In this document: piece after piece, positions 33,901 to 46,758 of the stretch
How the letters are laid out: every line of letters begins with the position of its first letter
Position numbering within the stretch: the stretch's first letter is position 1
Assembly (NCBI GenBank): GCA_964017065.1
Contig: OZ024789.1
Span: 12,705,823-12,769,822, forward strand
Length of the DNA: 64,000 nt
Source: Haliclona indistincta
Lineage: Eukaryota; Porifera; Demospongiae; Haplosclerida; Chalinidae
Direction of reading: 5' to 3'
Translations under genes and position numbers: made by a program
Notes under the pieces: model-generated
What the model was told of the DNA's origin: nothing
Database searches by the model: none
The model's input: the letters and a program-made list of their open reading frames with translations, nothing else

Positions 33901-36389
33901 TATACTTACTAGTCAGTGTATTATTAGCTAGCTTATACTTACTAGTCAGTGTATTATTAGTTAGCTTATATACTTACTAGTCAGTGTATTATTAGTTAGC
34001 TTATACTTACTAGTCAGTGTATTATTAGTTAGCTTATGCTTACTAGTCAGTGTATTATTAGTTAGCTTATACTTACTAGTCAGTGTATTATTAGTTAGCT
34101 TATACTTACTAGTCAGTGTATTATTAGTTAGCTTATACTTACTAGTCAGTGTATTATTAGTTAGCTTATACTTACTAGTCAGTGTATTATTAGTTAGCTT
34201 ATACTTACTAGTCAGTGTATTATTAGTTAGCTTATGCTTACTAGTCAGTGTATTATTAGTTAGCTTATATACTTACTAGTCAGTGTATTATTAGCTAGCT
34301 TATACTTACTAGTCAGTGTATTATTAGCTAGCTTATACTTACTAGTCAGTGTATTATTAGCTAGCTTATACTTACTAGTCTGTGTATTATTAGTTAGCTT
34401 ATACTTACTAGTCAGTGAATTATTAGCTAGCTTATACTTACTAGTCAGTGTATTATTAGCTAGCTTATACTGACTAGTCAGTGTATTATTAGCTAGCTTA
34501 TACTTACTAGTCAGTGTATTATTAGTTAGCTTATACTTACTAGTCAGTGTATTATTAGTTAGCTTATATACTTACTAGTCAGTGTATTATTAGCTAGCTT
34601 ATACTTACTAGTCAGTGTATTATTAGCTAGCTTATACTTACTAGTCAGTGTATTATTAGTTAGCTTATATACTTACTAGTCAGTGTATTATTAGCTAGCT
34701 TATACTTACTAGTCAGTGTATTATTAGTTAGCTTATACTTACTAGTCAGTGTATTATTAGCTATCTTATACTTACTAGTCAGTGTATTATTAGTTAGCTT
34801 ATATACTTACTAGTCAGTGTATTATTAGCTAGCTTATACTTACTAGTCAGTGTATTATTAGCTAGCTTATACTTACTAGTCAGTGTATTATTAGTTAGCT
34901 TATATACTTACTAGTCAGTGTATTATTAGTTAGCTTATACTTACTAGTCAGTGTATTATTAGTTAGCTTATGCTTACTAGTCAGTGTATTATTAGTTAGC
35001 TTATACTTACTAGTCAGTGTATTATTAGCTAGCTTATACTTACTAGTCAGTGTATTATTAGCTAGCTTATACTGACTAGTCAGTGTATTATTAGCTAGCT
35101 TATACTTACTAGTCAGTGTATTATTAGTTAGCTTATATACTTACTAGTCAGTGTATTATTAGTTAGCTTATACTTACTAGTCAGTGTATTATTAGTTAGC
35201 TTATGCTTACTAGTCAGTGTATTATTAGTTAGCTTATATACTTACTAGTCAGTGTATTATTAGCTAGCTTATACTTACTAGTCAGTGTATTATTAGCTAG
35301 CTTATACTTACTAGTCAGTGTATTATTAGCTAGCTTATACTTACTAGTCTGTGTATTATTAGTTAGCTTATACTTACTAGTCAGTGAATTATTAGCTAGC
35401 TTATACTTACTAGTCAGTGTATTATTAGCTAGCTTATACTGACTAGTCAGTGTATTATTAGCTAGCTTATACTTACTAGTCTGTGTATTATTAGTTAGCT
35501 TATACTTACTAGTCAGTGTATTATTAGCTATCTTATACTTACTAGTCAGTGTATTATTAGTTAGCTTATATACTTACTAGTCAGTGTATTATTAGCTAGC
35601 TTATACTTACTAGTCAGTGTATTATTAGCTAGCATATACTTACTAGTCAGTGTATTATTAGTTAGCTTATATACTTACTAGTCAGTGTATTATTAGTTAG
35701 CTTATACTTACTAGTCAGTGTATTATTAGTTAGCTTATGCTTACTAGTCAGTGTATTATTAGTTAGCTTATACTTACTAGTCAGTGTATTATTAGTTAGC
35801 TTATACTTACTAGTCAGTGTATTATTAGTTAGCTTATACTTACTAGTCAGTGTATTATTAGTTAGCTTATACTTACTAGTCAGTGTATTATTAGTTAGCT
35901 TATACTTACTAGTCAGTGTATTATTAGTTAGCTTATGCTTACTAGTCTGTGTATTATTAGTTAGCTTATATACTTACTAGTCAGTGTATTATTAGCTAGC
36001 TTATACTTACTAGTCAGTGTATTATTAGCTAGCTTATACTTACTAGTCAGTGTATTATTAGCTAGCTTATACTTACTAGTCTGTGTATTATTAGTTAGCT
36101 TATACTTACTAGTCAGTGAATTATTAGCTAGCTTATACTTACTAGTCAGTGTATTATTAGCTAGCTTATACTGACTAGTCAGTGTATTATTAGCTAGCTT
36201 ATACTTACTAGTCAGTGTATTATTAGTTAGCTTATACTTACTAGTCAGTGTATTATTAGCTATCTTATACTTACTAGTCAGTGTATTATTAGTTAGCTTA
36301 TATACTTACTAGTCAGTGTATTATTAGTTAGCTTATACTTACTAGTCAGTGTATTATTAGTTAGCTTATGCTTACTAGTCAGTGTATTA
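24926..36389 (-). repeat. 33-bp satellite array (reverse), segment 2, with higher-order structure
   Basis: About 11.5 kb of 33/35-bp units. Rare variants (TATACTGACT, GTGAATTATT, GCTATCTTAT, TATGCTTACT, TATATACTTA) recur in a fixed order. Spacing of the TATACTGACT variant is often about 731 bp (27472 to 28203, 33005 to 33736, 35437 to 36168), which indicates a higher-order repeat. A larger block repeats at about 3.5 kb (28.2-29.5 kb versus 31.7-33.0 kb). No gene. Confidence 0.95.
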
Positions 36390-38481
36390 TCATTGCCGAT
36401 AGGCAATGATATGTAGGGATGACCACGAATTAAGATGGCGGCAACTCATGTGTGAAAATTAGTTTTCGCACATATCTCTTTTGTTATACATTTCTACTGC
36501 ATTTTAACTATCTCTGAGGGAATCTGAAATGTAAGCGCTTGTAGGAAGTCCATGAAAGTCGCCGGGATTGCTTGCTCGACGACGAAAATCAAGATGGCGA
36601 CTCTCAGGGAGCAAGTTGCAGATCTTCGCTGTTTTAGCGTTTATCGAAATTCCAGACATCTAGGATTGATCAGGCAATTGTTCTGAGCATGGAAATACCT
36701 TTGGCGAAGCTGGCAGACGTTTCTAAAGAGGTAAAACAAAATCGCCGCCCACGCGAATTGTTCATCTTCTTTCTTCTTCTTCTTCTTCTTCTTCTTCTTC
36801 TTTTGACAAGCCTAGCGCTGTCCTGAGTGAACGAATCACTATCAAACCTGCACCATCGCACGTGTATATATCTGGGGTAGTGCACTTAGTGCTTAGATAG
36901 GATCCAAACACTACCAGAAGCGAGTAATCCTTGAAAAACATGGTTTTTGGACCGTTTTGGGCTGTAGAAGAGCGACTCCATTAATTAACCCTCTTGTCGC
37001 TGCTGATCATTGACTCCGCCCATATCAGTTTTGAAAGTGAGCTCGGTTCTCGCTTTCTCTCTGCTCATGGGCGCTTCAGCGCGCAAGCTAGAGCCTAGAG
37101 GTATGAAGAAGCAGTATACCATACCCTGGGTAACACTGATCTGTCTATGCTGTCATCATGACCCACGGTAGGCGCGAACCGGACGACGGTGATGCTACCC
37201 GATCTAGCAGGCTAGGTTTCTTACACTAGCTACGTGGCGTGAGCTGTACCTATAGGACCCCTGTGCTGTTGACAACTGGACGTTGGTCATTTTAAATGGC
37301 TAGTAGCCTCTGTGATCGTGATATCGCCATCAACAAGGCTCTACTAGGCGTGTCTACTCCGGCGAATCCTCTATCCCGGCGGACTCAGAGTCTTCCAGCC
37401 ATGATCACCATAGTGTTCCACTGAGTTGTCAGCATTAGTCTCTTCTTCATCCATTACAGTGCTAGGAAATATCACGTTGTCAACTCAACCTCTCTAACTA
37501 ATTGAACCTTTTCGTGATTGCCGATAATAACATTCCATGTTCCTTGACTCTCTGACTATAGAGGTTATGCACCTTCTCATCTACTAGCTAGTAACTGCTG
37601 CTCACAGAGTTGTAAAAATGAAATAACAGCTAGCATAGAATACAGCTGATAATTTTAAACTGATAGTGATCAAAAAAGTAACAGGAACAAGTAAAGTAAA
37701 AAAGTTTTAATAAAAAAAACTAAAAAGTGTAGGGATGACTCTTGCAAAAGTAAAGGAACAAGATGGAATAATGCTTGCAAAAGTAAAAGAACAAGATGGG
37801 ATGATGCTTGCAAAAGTAAAGGAACAAGATGGGATAATGCTTGCAAAAGTAAAAGAACAAGATGGGATGATGCTTGCAAAAGTAAAGGAACAAGATGGAA
37901 TAATGCTTGCAAATGTAAAAGTCCCAAGTATCCCTACATCAGCGGCTTGAAGGAGGACGCAGTCCGATGAAGTAATTGACGGTTGTAAATAAATATAGAG
38001 GTATCTGTTTAGGAGGACGCAGTCCGATGAAGTAGTTGACAGTTGTAAATAGCTAGAGGTATCTGTGTTTGGAGGACGCAGTCCGATGAAGTAATTGACG
38101 GTTGTAAATAACTAGAGGTATCTGTGTTTAGGAGGACGCAGTCCGATGAAGTAATTGACGGTTGTAAAAGGTGTAGGAAAAGGATTCCGCATCAATTTTG
38201 TCAGTTGAACGTCATCGCAGCAAGCCGCTGATGTAGGGATACTTGGGACTTTTACATTTGCAAGCATTATTCCATCTTGTTCCTTTACTTTTGCAAGCAT
38301 CATCCCATCTTGTTCTTTTACTTTTGCAAGCATTATCCCATCTTGTTCCTTTACTTTTGCAAGCATCATCCCATCTTGTTCTTTTACTTTTGCAAGCATT
38401 ATTCCATCTTGTTCCTTTACTTTTGCAAGAGTCATCCCTACACTTTTTAGTTTTTTTTATTAAAACTTTTTTACTTTACTT
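36390..38481. mobile_element. 2.1-kb insertion in the satellite, unclassified, containing a foldback
   Basis: The satellite is interrupted between GTGTATTAT and TATTAGTTAG, with TAT (or TTAT) shared by both edges as a possible target duplication. The left edge starts with the hairpin CATTGCCGATAGGCAATG. The interior to 37690 has unique-looking DNA with two 'AAGATGGCG' motifs and a TTC repeat (36772-36802), but no recognised gene. The right edge coincides with the end of the foldback described separately. Confidence 0.65.
37692..38480. repeat. Foldback: about 258-bp inverted arms around a 60-bp tandem repeat
   Basis: Left arm 37692-37949 and right arm 38221-38480 are near-perfect reverse complements. 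Each arm holds a poly-A-rich end and about six 33-bp units (GCTTGCAAAAGTAAAGGAAC plus AAGATGGGATAAT). Between them are four units of about 60 bp starting AGGAGGACGCAGTCCGATGA. The mirrored open frames in the arms reflect the repeat, not protein. Confidence 0.9.
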
Positions 38482-39690
38482 TTATTAGTTAGCTTATACT
38501 TACTAGTCAGTGTATTATTAGTTAGCTTATACTTACTAGTCAGTGTATTATTAGTTAGCTTATACTTACTAGTCAGTGTATTATTAGTTAGCTTATACTT
38601 ACTAGTCAGTGTATTATTAGCTAGCTTATACTTACTAGTCAGTGTATTATTAGCTAGCTTATACTTACTAGTCAGTGTATTATTAGCTAGCTTATACTTA
38701 CTAGTCAGTGTATTATTAGTTAGCTTATACTTACTAGTCAGTGTATTATTAGCTAGCTTATACTTACTAGTCAGTGTATTATTAGCTAGCTTATACTTAC
38801 TAGTCAGTGTATTATTAGTTAGCTTATACTTACTAGTCAGTGTATTATTAGCTAGCTTATACTTACTAGTCAGTGTATTATTAGTTAGCTTATACTTACT
38901 AGTCAGTGTATTATTAGTTAGCTTATACTTACTAGTCAGTGTATTATTAGTTAGCTTATACTTACTAGTCAGTGTATTATTAGTTAGCTAATACTTACTA
39001 GTCAGTGTATTATTAGTTAGCTTATACTTACTAGTCAGTGTATTATTAGCTAGCTTATACTTACTAGTCAGTGTATTATTAGTTAGCTTATACTTACTAG
39101 TCAGTGTATTATTAGTTAGCTTATACTTACTAGTCAGTGTATTATTAGTTAGCTTATACTTACTAGTCAGTGTATTATTAGTTAGCTTATACTTACTAGT
39201 CAGTGTATTATTAGTTAGCTTATACTTACTAGTCAGTGTATTATTAGCTAGCTTATACTTACTAGTCAGTGTATTATTAGCTAGCTTATACTTACTAGTC
39301 AGTGTATTATTAGTTAGCTTATACTTACTAGTCAGTGTATTATTAGTTAGCTTTTACTTACTAGTCAGTGTATTATTAGTTAGCTTATACTTACTAGTCA
39401 GTGTATTATTAGTTAGCTTATACTTACTAGTCATTGTATTATTAGCTAGCTTATACTTACTAGTCAGTGTATTATTAGCTAGCTTATACTTACTAGTCAG
39501 TGTATTATTAGCTAGCTTATACTTACTAGTCAGTGTATTATTAGCTAGCTTATACTTACTATTCAGTGTATTATTAGCTAGCTTATACTTACTAGTCAGT
39601 GTATTATTAGCTAGCTTATACTTACTAGTCAGTGTATTATTAGTTAGCTTATACTTACTAGTCAGTGTATTATTAGCTAGCTTATACTAA
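38482..39690 (-). repeat. 33-bp satellite array (reverse), segment 3
   Basis: Continuation of the satellite after the 2.1-kb insertion. It ends in the same unique sequence (AACAAGGTACACATGCACAC) that bounds the arrays at 5368 and 60870. Confidence 0.95.
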
Positions 39691-39771
39691 CAAGGTACAC
39701 ATGCACACACTATATCGTCTCACAGTATGTAAGCACACTATATTGGTTCCTTGACTTACAACGATGACAAG

Positions 39772-40346
39772 GAAAATGCACCATTGGTGCGGGTTATGCC
39801 TCGGTGGATGTTAAAATTTGAGCATGTAATGCTATAACAGAGTAGGATTCATATTCAGCTGCCAGCATTCGAATATAGCACGAGCTGAAGCAATATAGCA
39901 AACTTGTTGTTATGCAATCAGAAGCCAAACAGTGCTGAGTAATTATTAATATTATTTTAATTAACTGGGCGTGCCTATGCATTGAATGGCAGCAGCCTGC
40001 CTGGTTCTGGTTACAAGTAGCTTCCTCGCGCAGTGTCTACGGACCTGCGCTGCCATCATGTAGTATAAATTTAACCTACAAGCTACTAGGCAGTCTGCTG
40101 TGAGTAGTTTTGTTTTCTGAGAAGTCCTGATCGTCAGCAAAGCCATCTAGGTGAGCAAACCACGTCATAACTCTAGAACAAAGCTTTGCATCGAACTTTC
40201 GCTAATACACAACCGAGATAATGTCGAGTTATACCTGCATTGCAAGTTTCAGAGCTCACCGTTCAGCGTGCACCGCAAAAATGGTGTAACAGACAGACAG
40301 ACAACGCGATTACAGTATGCCTCGTGGCTCCGCCCACCGAGGCAAA
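39772..40346. mobile_element. About 575-bp insertion of family 'GCCTCGGTGG', copy 1
   Basis: Absent from the two homologous sites (about 5275 inverted and about 60955), where GATGACAAG runs directly into AATAATTATG. The element starts with a small hairpin (GCACCATTGGTGC, 39778-39790), then ATGCCTCGGTGG, and ends CCGCCCACCGAGGCA. A second member is at about 44000-44720. No coding capacity. The class (DNA element, Helitron-like or SINE) is unresolved. Confidence 0.75.
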
Positions 40347-40431
40347 ATAATTATGAATTATGTACTATACCCAGTCGACAGCATTTACTATAGTTCTACA
40401 TAATATTGCTTATTTGTGTGCCATAACCTTG

Positions 40432-40823
40432 CTTTGACAACTGAGCTAGCTGGGGAGGAGCACGTGACCTTAACCCGTGCACCCACGCGTTGACGACCAG
40501 GCACGTCAGCCCGTTGTTGGGCGTGTCACTGTAGGCGTGGTTTCTTCTGGTCTGAAACGATGGCGATTTTCGAGCGCTCTTGTACGCAGCGTTTCCGGAT
40601 TGTGTGACTGATTGCAGCTATCCAGGTACATTTAGATGACTGCGCCAGTAATTCCTACCAGTTCTGAATGCTTGCCATTGACCAATAGACAGAAGTAAGT
40701 GCAGCTAGCTATCTCGCTTGCTCGCTCGCTTCATCCTCTTGCAAGCGGCTCAGGCCCCTTCGGCTAGACACACACAGACACTACAAACATATCTTATCAT
40801 CCACACAGTTCATATCTGTCTCC

Positions 40824-40854
<31 letters not shown>

Positions 40855-41090
40855 TTCTTCAGTCGCTAGATCCTTTGATCCTCAAAGGCCCGAAACCGGA
40901 AACTTGTAAAGATGAAAGTTCCGCTTCCGTGCCGACAGAGGGGGTGGTTTCACGGTACTTGAATGCCGCCTGCATCTCATTTCCTGTACAATAACCATTA
41001 TAACTTGTGTTATTAATAATTATTAAAGTGGGCACTTACCATGAATACTAAGTCGGGTTGTATTTTTACAACTTTTCAGAGCTCAAAGAG
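40432..41090. mobile_element. About 659-bp insertion absent from the two paralogous sites
   Basis: The homologous sequences read CCTTGTGTTTATGCAAGC (about 5190-5215 inverted, and 61040-61058). Here this is split between CCTTG and TTATGCAAGC. The ends carry a weak inverted repeat (CTTTGA...GAGCT). A 24-A run lies at about 40827. No recognisable gene. Confidence 0.6.
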
Positions 41091-41340
41091 TTATGCAAGC
41101 TATGCTGTGCTGAAGAGGTCAGAATGAGTCCGAAACAGATGTACAATGTATGTCTGTCCACAGCTGCTTTAACTTTATTTTCAATATTACTTTGGGCATG
41201 TGGTAACTAAGGGTTAAGTGTTTGGTGGGTTGGTAAAAGATTATTATTGTAGAATGTCATGTCAAACAATGAATGTGAAATAGTCATTTTTGACTGTGTG
41301 AAAGAATCTGATAAATTCTTGCCTGATGTGTATGTACTGT

Positions 41341-41846
41341 ATGCTTGAATAAACTTCCTTACAATAACAAACAGGTATGCTTGAATAAACTTCCTTACAA
41401 TAACAAACAGGTATGCTTGAATAAACTTCCTTACAATAACAAACAGGTATGCTTGAATAAACTTCCTTACAATAACAAACAGGTATGCTTGAATAAACTA
41501 CCTTACAATAACAAACAGGTATGCTTGAATAAACTTCCTTACAATAACAAACAGGTATGCTTGAATAAACTTACTTACAGTAACAAACAGGTATGCTTGA
41601 ATAAACTTCCTTACAATAACAATCAGGTATGCTTGAATAAACTACCTTACAATAACAAACAGGTATGCTTGAATAAACTTCCTTACAATAACAAACAGGT
41701 ATGCTTGAATAAACTTCCTTACAATAACAAACAGGTATGCTTGAATAAACTTCCTTACAATAACAAACAGGTATGCTTGAATAAACTTCCTTACAATGAT
41801 TGTACTGTATGCTTGAATGAAGTTCCTTACAATAACAATCTAGCAT
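41341..41846 (-). repeat. 36-bp minisatellite, inverted copy
   Basis: About 13 units of the 36-bp family seen at 4369-4939, in reverse orientation. Confidence 0.93.
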
Positions 41847-42990
41847 AATTATAACCACTATTAAAATCTGATATCCAAGTGTCCAATTCATGTCTTGTTT
41901 CATTATTAATGTGATATTAAACACCAATATAATATTTGAGTACAATGTAGTCCTTTATTGCATTGAATGTTTGATGTGTGTAATATGGGTGATAGTCAAT
42001 GAAGTCTGATTGCTTGCCAATAAATACATCTGTATCTGGTGAGTGCTTGATGACATATGCATGGTAGTGTGTTAATGAGACTTTACTTGGATTTTTCTCT
42101 TTCAAGCATTGCACCATGGAATCAGTAATCTCTCTCCTACTCTTTTGTCTTTTTCTCTTCTCTCTCTATCTCTTGCCTCTTAATCTGATTGACTGTACTG
42201 ATGAGATCCGATAGATCAAAACGGACTGACAACTTGATTTGTCGTCCGTATACAGTTTCAGATACACTCTTCTTCTTCTTTCACTTTCTATTGATCTTCT
42301 CTTTGGTACACCATTCTCCTTCAACAGATGATAGATTAAAACCATAATACTTCTGTTACCATGCTCTAGTGATTTTTAATTTTATTTCAGTTGTGATATT
42401 TATTTGACTAACATGAAACACATGTACAATACATGAATGATAGCATGTGGTCAGCTGTAGTGCAGATGTATCACATATGATATCATGTGTGACATAGCTG
42501 TGACTGCTGACAAACATGAATCAAACATCCCTTGTGTGTGATCCATATTTGATACAGTGCAATAGTGTGTCACATATGACCTATCATCTGTGATATACAT
42601 GTGATACCAATCAAATACAACTCAAATTCAACTTTTCGTCCTGTGTGTCAAACAGTATACTGCCTATACGCAAGAGATTACTAGATTATACAGCAGGTTT
42701 ACAGAGATATACATGCAGTGTTTACTGAGTTATCCTAATCTTTCCCTCAGTCTGAGGAACCAGCTACCAAAGATGAGCTGTAGAGCACACACACCAGTCG
42801 AGTGAAGGAGAAGAGACTTTAGAAGATTCTGTATTTAATTTGATTTTTTATTACAAGCAATTTTTGTAAATAATTTACTAATACATGAAAATAGCTTGTT
42901 AATGAGGCTACAAGTGAAGTGTGTAATATAGTCTATAAGTGTGTGTGTGATATAGCTATAGTCAGCACATCATGCAGAGTGAGTGACTAT
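41847..42990. other. 3' flank of kelch/ZU5/Death copy B
   Basis: Inverted homologue of 2685-4370 without the TA-flanked MITE (empty site at about 41930-41941). No gene recognised. Confidence 0.65.
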
Positions 42991-42993
42991 CAG

Positions 42994-45900
42994 TCAGCTT
43001 GTGACCAACCATTCCTTGAGCTCAGTTGCTGTTTTCTTCTCACCAACTGTGTCTAGAGCAGTGATGATAGTGCTCCAGGTGTAGGGAACCGTTTCGGCTC
43101 GTTTCCATTCCTTAAACACCTCAATGAAAAGCTCAATTTGATCATTAGTTTGAGCCTTGAATGAGTCCAGTGTAGATGTCTCGATACTCAGCATTATTCC
43201 TACTAGGTACCACTTGGTTGGTACTTTAGTTGCAACATGAACCATCAGATCAGCAGTTGATGGAGACTTGGCTGTATAAGAGTTTATCATCAGTAATATA
43301 AACAAACAAGGCCATCATGTGACTTACATCTTAATGTATGGGGCACTACTGTTGGTGTCTGGGGCACTGCTGCTGGTGTCTGGGGCACTGCTGCTGGTGT
43401 CTGGGGCACTGCTGCTGGTGTCTGGGGCACTGCTGCTGGTGTCTGGGGCACTGCTGCTGGTGTCTGGGGCACTGCTGCTGGTGTCTGGGGCACTGCTGCT
43501 GGTGTCTGGGGCACTGCTGCTGGTCTCAAGGTTGTTGAAAGAACTACATGGATGTTATATGATATTATGTACACACAATAATCAATCATCTCTTACCTTC
43601 TGTCTGAGGATAAAGTATTTGAAAAGCTTTGAGACTTGACACTCCAGTAACAACCATCTTGTGACTAATATGAGCCGCTTCATGGGCTGACAACAGCTGG
43701 AACTCAAATCCACAGTGTGGAATCCGTTTACCAATTTTGAAGTTTAATATTGAAGATTTAGAAATCTAATAAAGGTTCACAGATCATGTGTTACGTTATT
43801 AGACTACATGCAGTGTGCCATGTTAATATACCTGAGAGGGAGATGATAGAGGAACTATTTTCCATTGCTCTATCTTTTCTTCCTGTTGATCTAGCTCAAT
43901 AGCAGGACCAGTATCATTATCAATGACAATCTCAAATGTTGTTTGGTCCTCATTCCACAGTTCATATCTCTGTCTCACTTTCTAAAAATAAATGAAGCAC
44001 CTAAGGTGCAGATGCCTCGGTGGAATGACACATTATCCACAAACACAACTATCCACCATTCCACAAACACAGCAACTGCAGATGCATGTATACAGGATTT
44101 ATGTACAGCAATCACAATGCAGTGCTTTAGTTATGCAATCAGAAGCCAATCAGTGCTAACCACAATTCAACTGGGCGTGTCTACAGTGTTTAGCACAGCA
44201 CAGCAGTTACACGCATACCACGAGCGAGATAGCTCCACAGCTTGCTTACATAATTTCTCTGGACCTGCGCTGCTATCCTGTAGTAAATTCTAACCTATCA
44301 GCTTCTAGGCAGTCAACTGTGGACAGCAAGTTTGCCTCCAGTGAAGAAGTCCAGATCGCCAGCAATGGTGAACAAATAGCGCCATAACTCAGGAACTAAG
44401 CTTCGTATAAAGTTTTCACATGTTCGAAAGCGAGATAATACCGTGCTCTACTTGCATTGCTAGTTTCAGAGCTTAACTTTCAGCGTGCGCTACAAAACCG
44501 AACCAGCCGTGAGCAATTCACACAGTAACTTACGCACTAAGCTTTAAAATCAAACTTCTGAAAATTCAAATCCGAGCAAGTATCGATTTCTACCCGTGCT
44601 GCTTGTTTCAGCGATTAGTTTTCAGCGAGCTATGAGAAATCGTTGCGACAGACTGACTGACAGAATGACTGACTGACACCACGATTACTGTATGCCCCGT
44701 GGCTCCGCCCACCGAGGCATAATTATGTCAGTACATGTATAGTACATTGCTTCGATCAGTAAGATATGGCTCAATATCATTAGCTTCATGCATATTTATA
44801 CCTGTAGATTAGGCTCAAGATCCCTCACAACCACAAAGTGGAAATCAACAGCAGTCAGAGGACTGGCTAGTCGTTGCTTGTAGAACATGAAGGCTGTACA
44901 GAGTGTGTCTGTATCCTCTGGTGCTGTTTCTCCTAGTAATGAGAACTGCTTCAGCTTGATGGCTCCATACTGAGTGTGTGAGCTGAACAATCCCTCTCGT
45001 TCACGGAATCTGTACGGCAGCTGACTCTGTGAGCACTTGGCGATGATGAACTTGAATTGGGAGCATTGATCCTCACTGCGTACAACAGCGCAATGCTGTA
45101 TGTTGACAGACACCTCTTTTATGAACTCTATGCTGGATGAGACCCAGTAGATGGCACTGATCAACTGCCTGTTCTCAGGGAACTCAAACTGGCCGGCTGG
45201 AATCACCTTCACGCCCACACTGACAGTCACTCCAGGAGGAACAGCACCTTCAGGGATCTCAATGAAGAACCCATAGCCAGGCCACTCTACTTTCTGAGGC
45301 TTGTCTCCCACAACCTCCAGTACAGTCTCCCTGTACACTTCGACACCATGCAGGAAGTCTGCACCACATGCACAGTCACAAACTGAAGGAGATGCATTAG
45401 TAGCTTACCTGGAGCAACTGCTAAATAATCTGCTTGCACTCCAGCTTCCATAACACACCTTGGTTTGATAGCTACAGTATAGTGAGCTACTAGCAGCAGC
45501 TGTGAGCTGGGCAGCATCACTCACCATTTTCTTGATTGCCAGCACTGAGTGAGAGTTCTTGTTTGTGAAGCAGTTGTTTGTAGCTGATTTTCAGTTGATC
45601 AACTGTGGAATACAGTAACAAGACATTAATCACTCACTCTAATACTCACATTTCTCTAGCATCAGTTGACCATCACTTTCCAACATTGAGATCTGTTGAT
45701 CTCTAGCATAGGCCATTCTCTTGGTTTGCTCTAATACTCTTAGAAGCTCTTGCTGTTCCTCCTCACTAGCTGTCAGCTTGGTCTCATACTCATGGATGAC
45801 TATCACAGTGTGCATACAGTGAGATGCAGAGCTGCAGTATAGAGATACTCACCATCTGCAGTGAGGTCCACCTGTGTGGTCTCGTCACTTGCTAGCTTAG

Positions 45901-46727
45901 TCTGCGCAGCTACAATGAGAACACATTCCACATGCAGACTCCTCCCATCACAGTCTACTTACTCTTTTGTTGCAGTTTCTCTAGCAGCTCTTGTTGCTGT
46001 TCATAGTCGTCTCTGCTAGCAGCCATCTTCTTCTGCATGCCATACACATCATCCTCTAGTTTAGAACACTTCTGATCCTTCTCCTGTGAATCACGCTGAG
46101 CAGCATTGAGCTTGTCCATTAGCTCCTGCTCTCTCTTCTTGCTAAGTCGAAGGCTGTCTTCATAAGCATGAATGACTAAGGGAGAGAGAGAGAGGGGGAG
46201 GGAGGGAGGGAGGGAGAGAGGGAGGAAGAGAGGGAGGGAGGAAGAGAGGGAGAGAGAGGAAGGGAGCGAGAGAGGGAGAAAGGGAGGGAGGAAGAGAGGG
46301 AGAAAGGGAGGGAGGAAAAGAGGGAGGGAGGGAGAGAGGGAGGGAGGGAGGGAGAGAGGGAGGAAGAGAGGGAGGGAGGAAGAGAGGGAGAGAGAGGAAG
46401 GGAGCGAGAGAGGGAGAAAGGGAGGGAGGAAGAGAGGGAGAAAGGGAGGGAGGAAAAGAGGGAGGGAGGGAGAGAGAGGGAGGGAGGGAGTGAAAGTAAA
46501 GAGAGAGAGAGTATAAGAGAGAAGAGGTAGTAGGTGAGTGTGCCTCAGTGTGTGGTTACCATCTTCTGAGGTGAGTTCAAGTGATGTCTCTGAGGTCTGT
46601 GGTTCTGCCTCATTGTGTGATTCTGTTTGAGGAGAAAAAGAAGACATATAAAGGTAGATTGTCAACATAACCACAAACCACAGTTCAGTGATGAATATCA
46701 TTACATGAAGCACACATGCATGTGCGC

Positions 46728-46758
<31 letters not shown>

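Noticed and set aside
36670..36885. Arg-rich open frame on the minus strand
   Set aside because: The arginine run is a TTC/GAA trinucleotide repeat; no supporting features.
5368..39690. Satellite arrays as a CRISPR array
   Set aside because: Units are contiguous with no unique spacers, in animal-type DNA.
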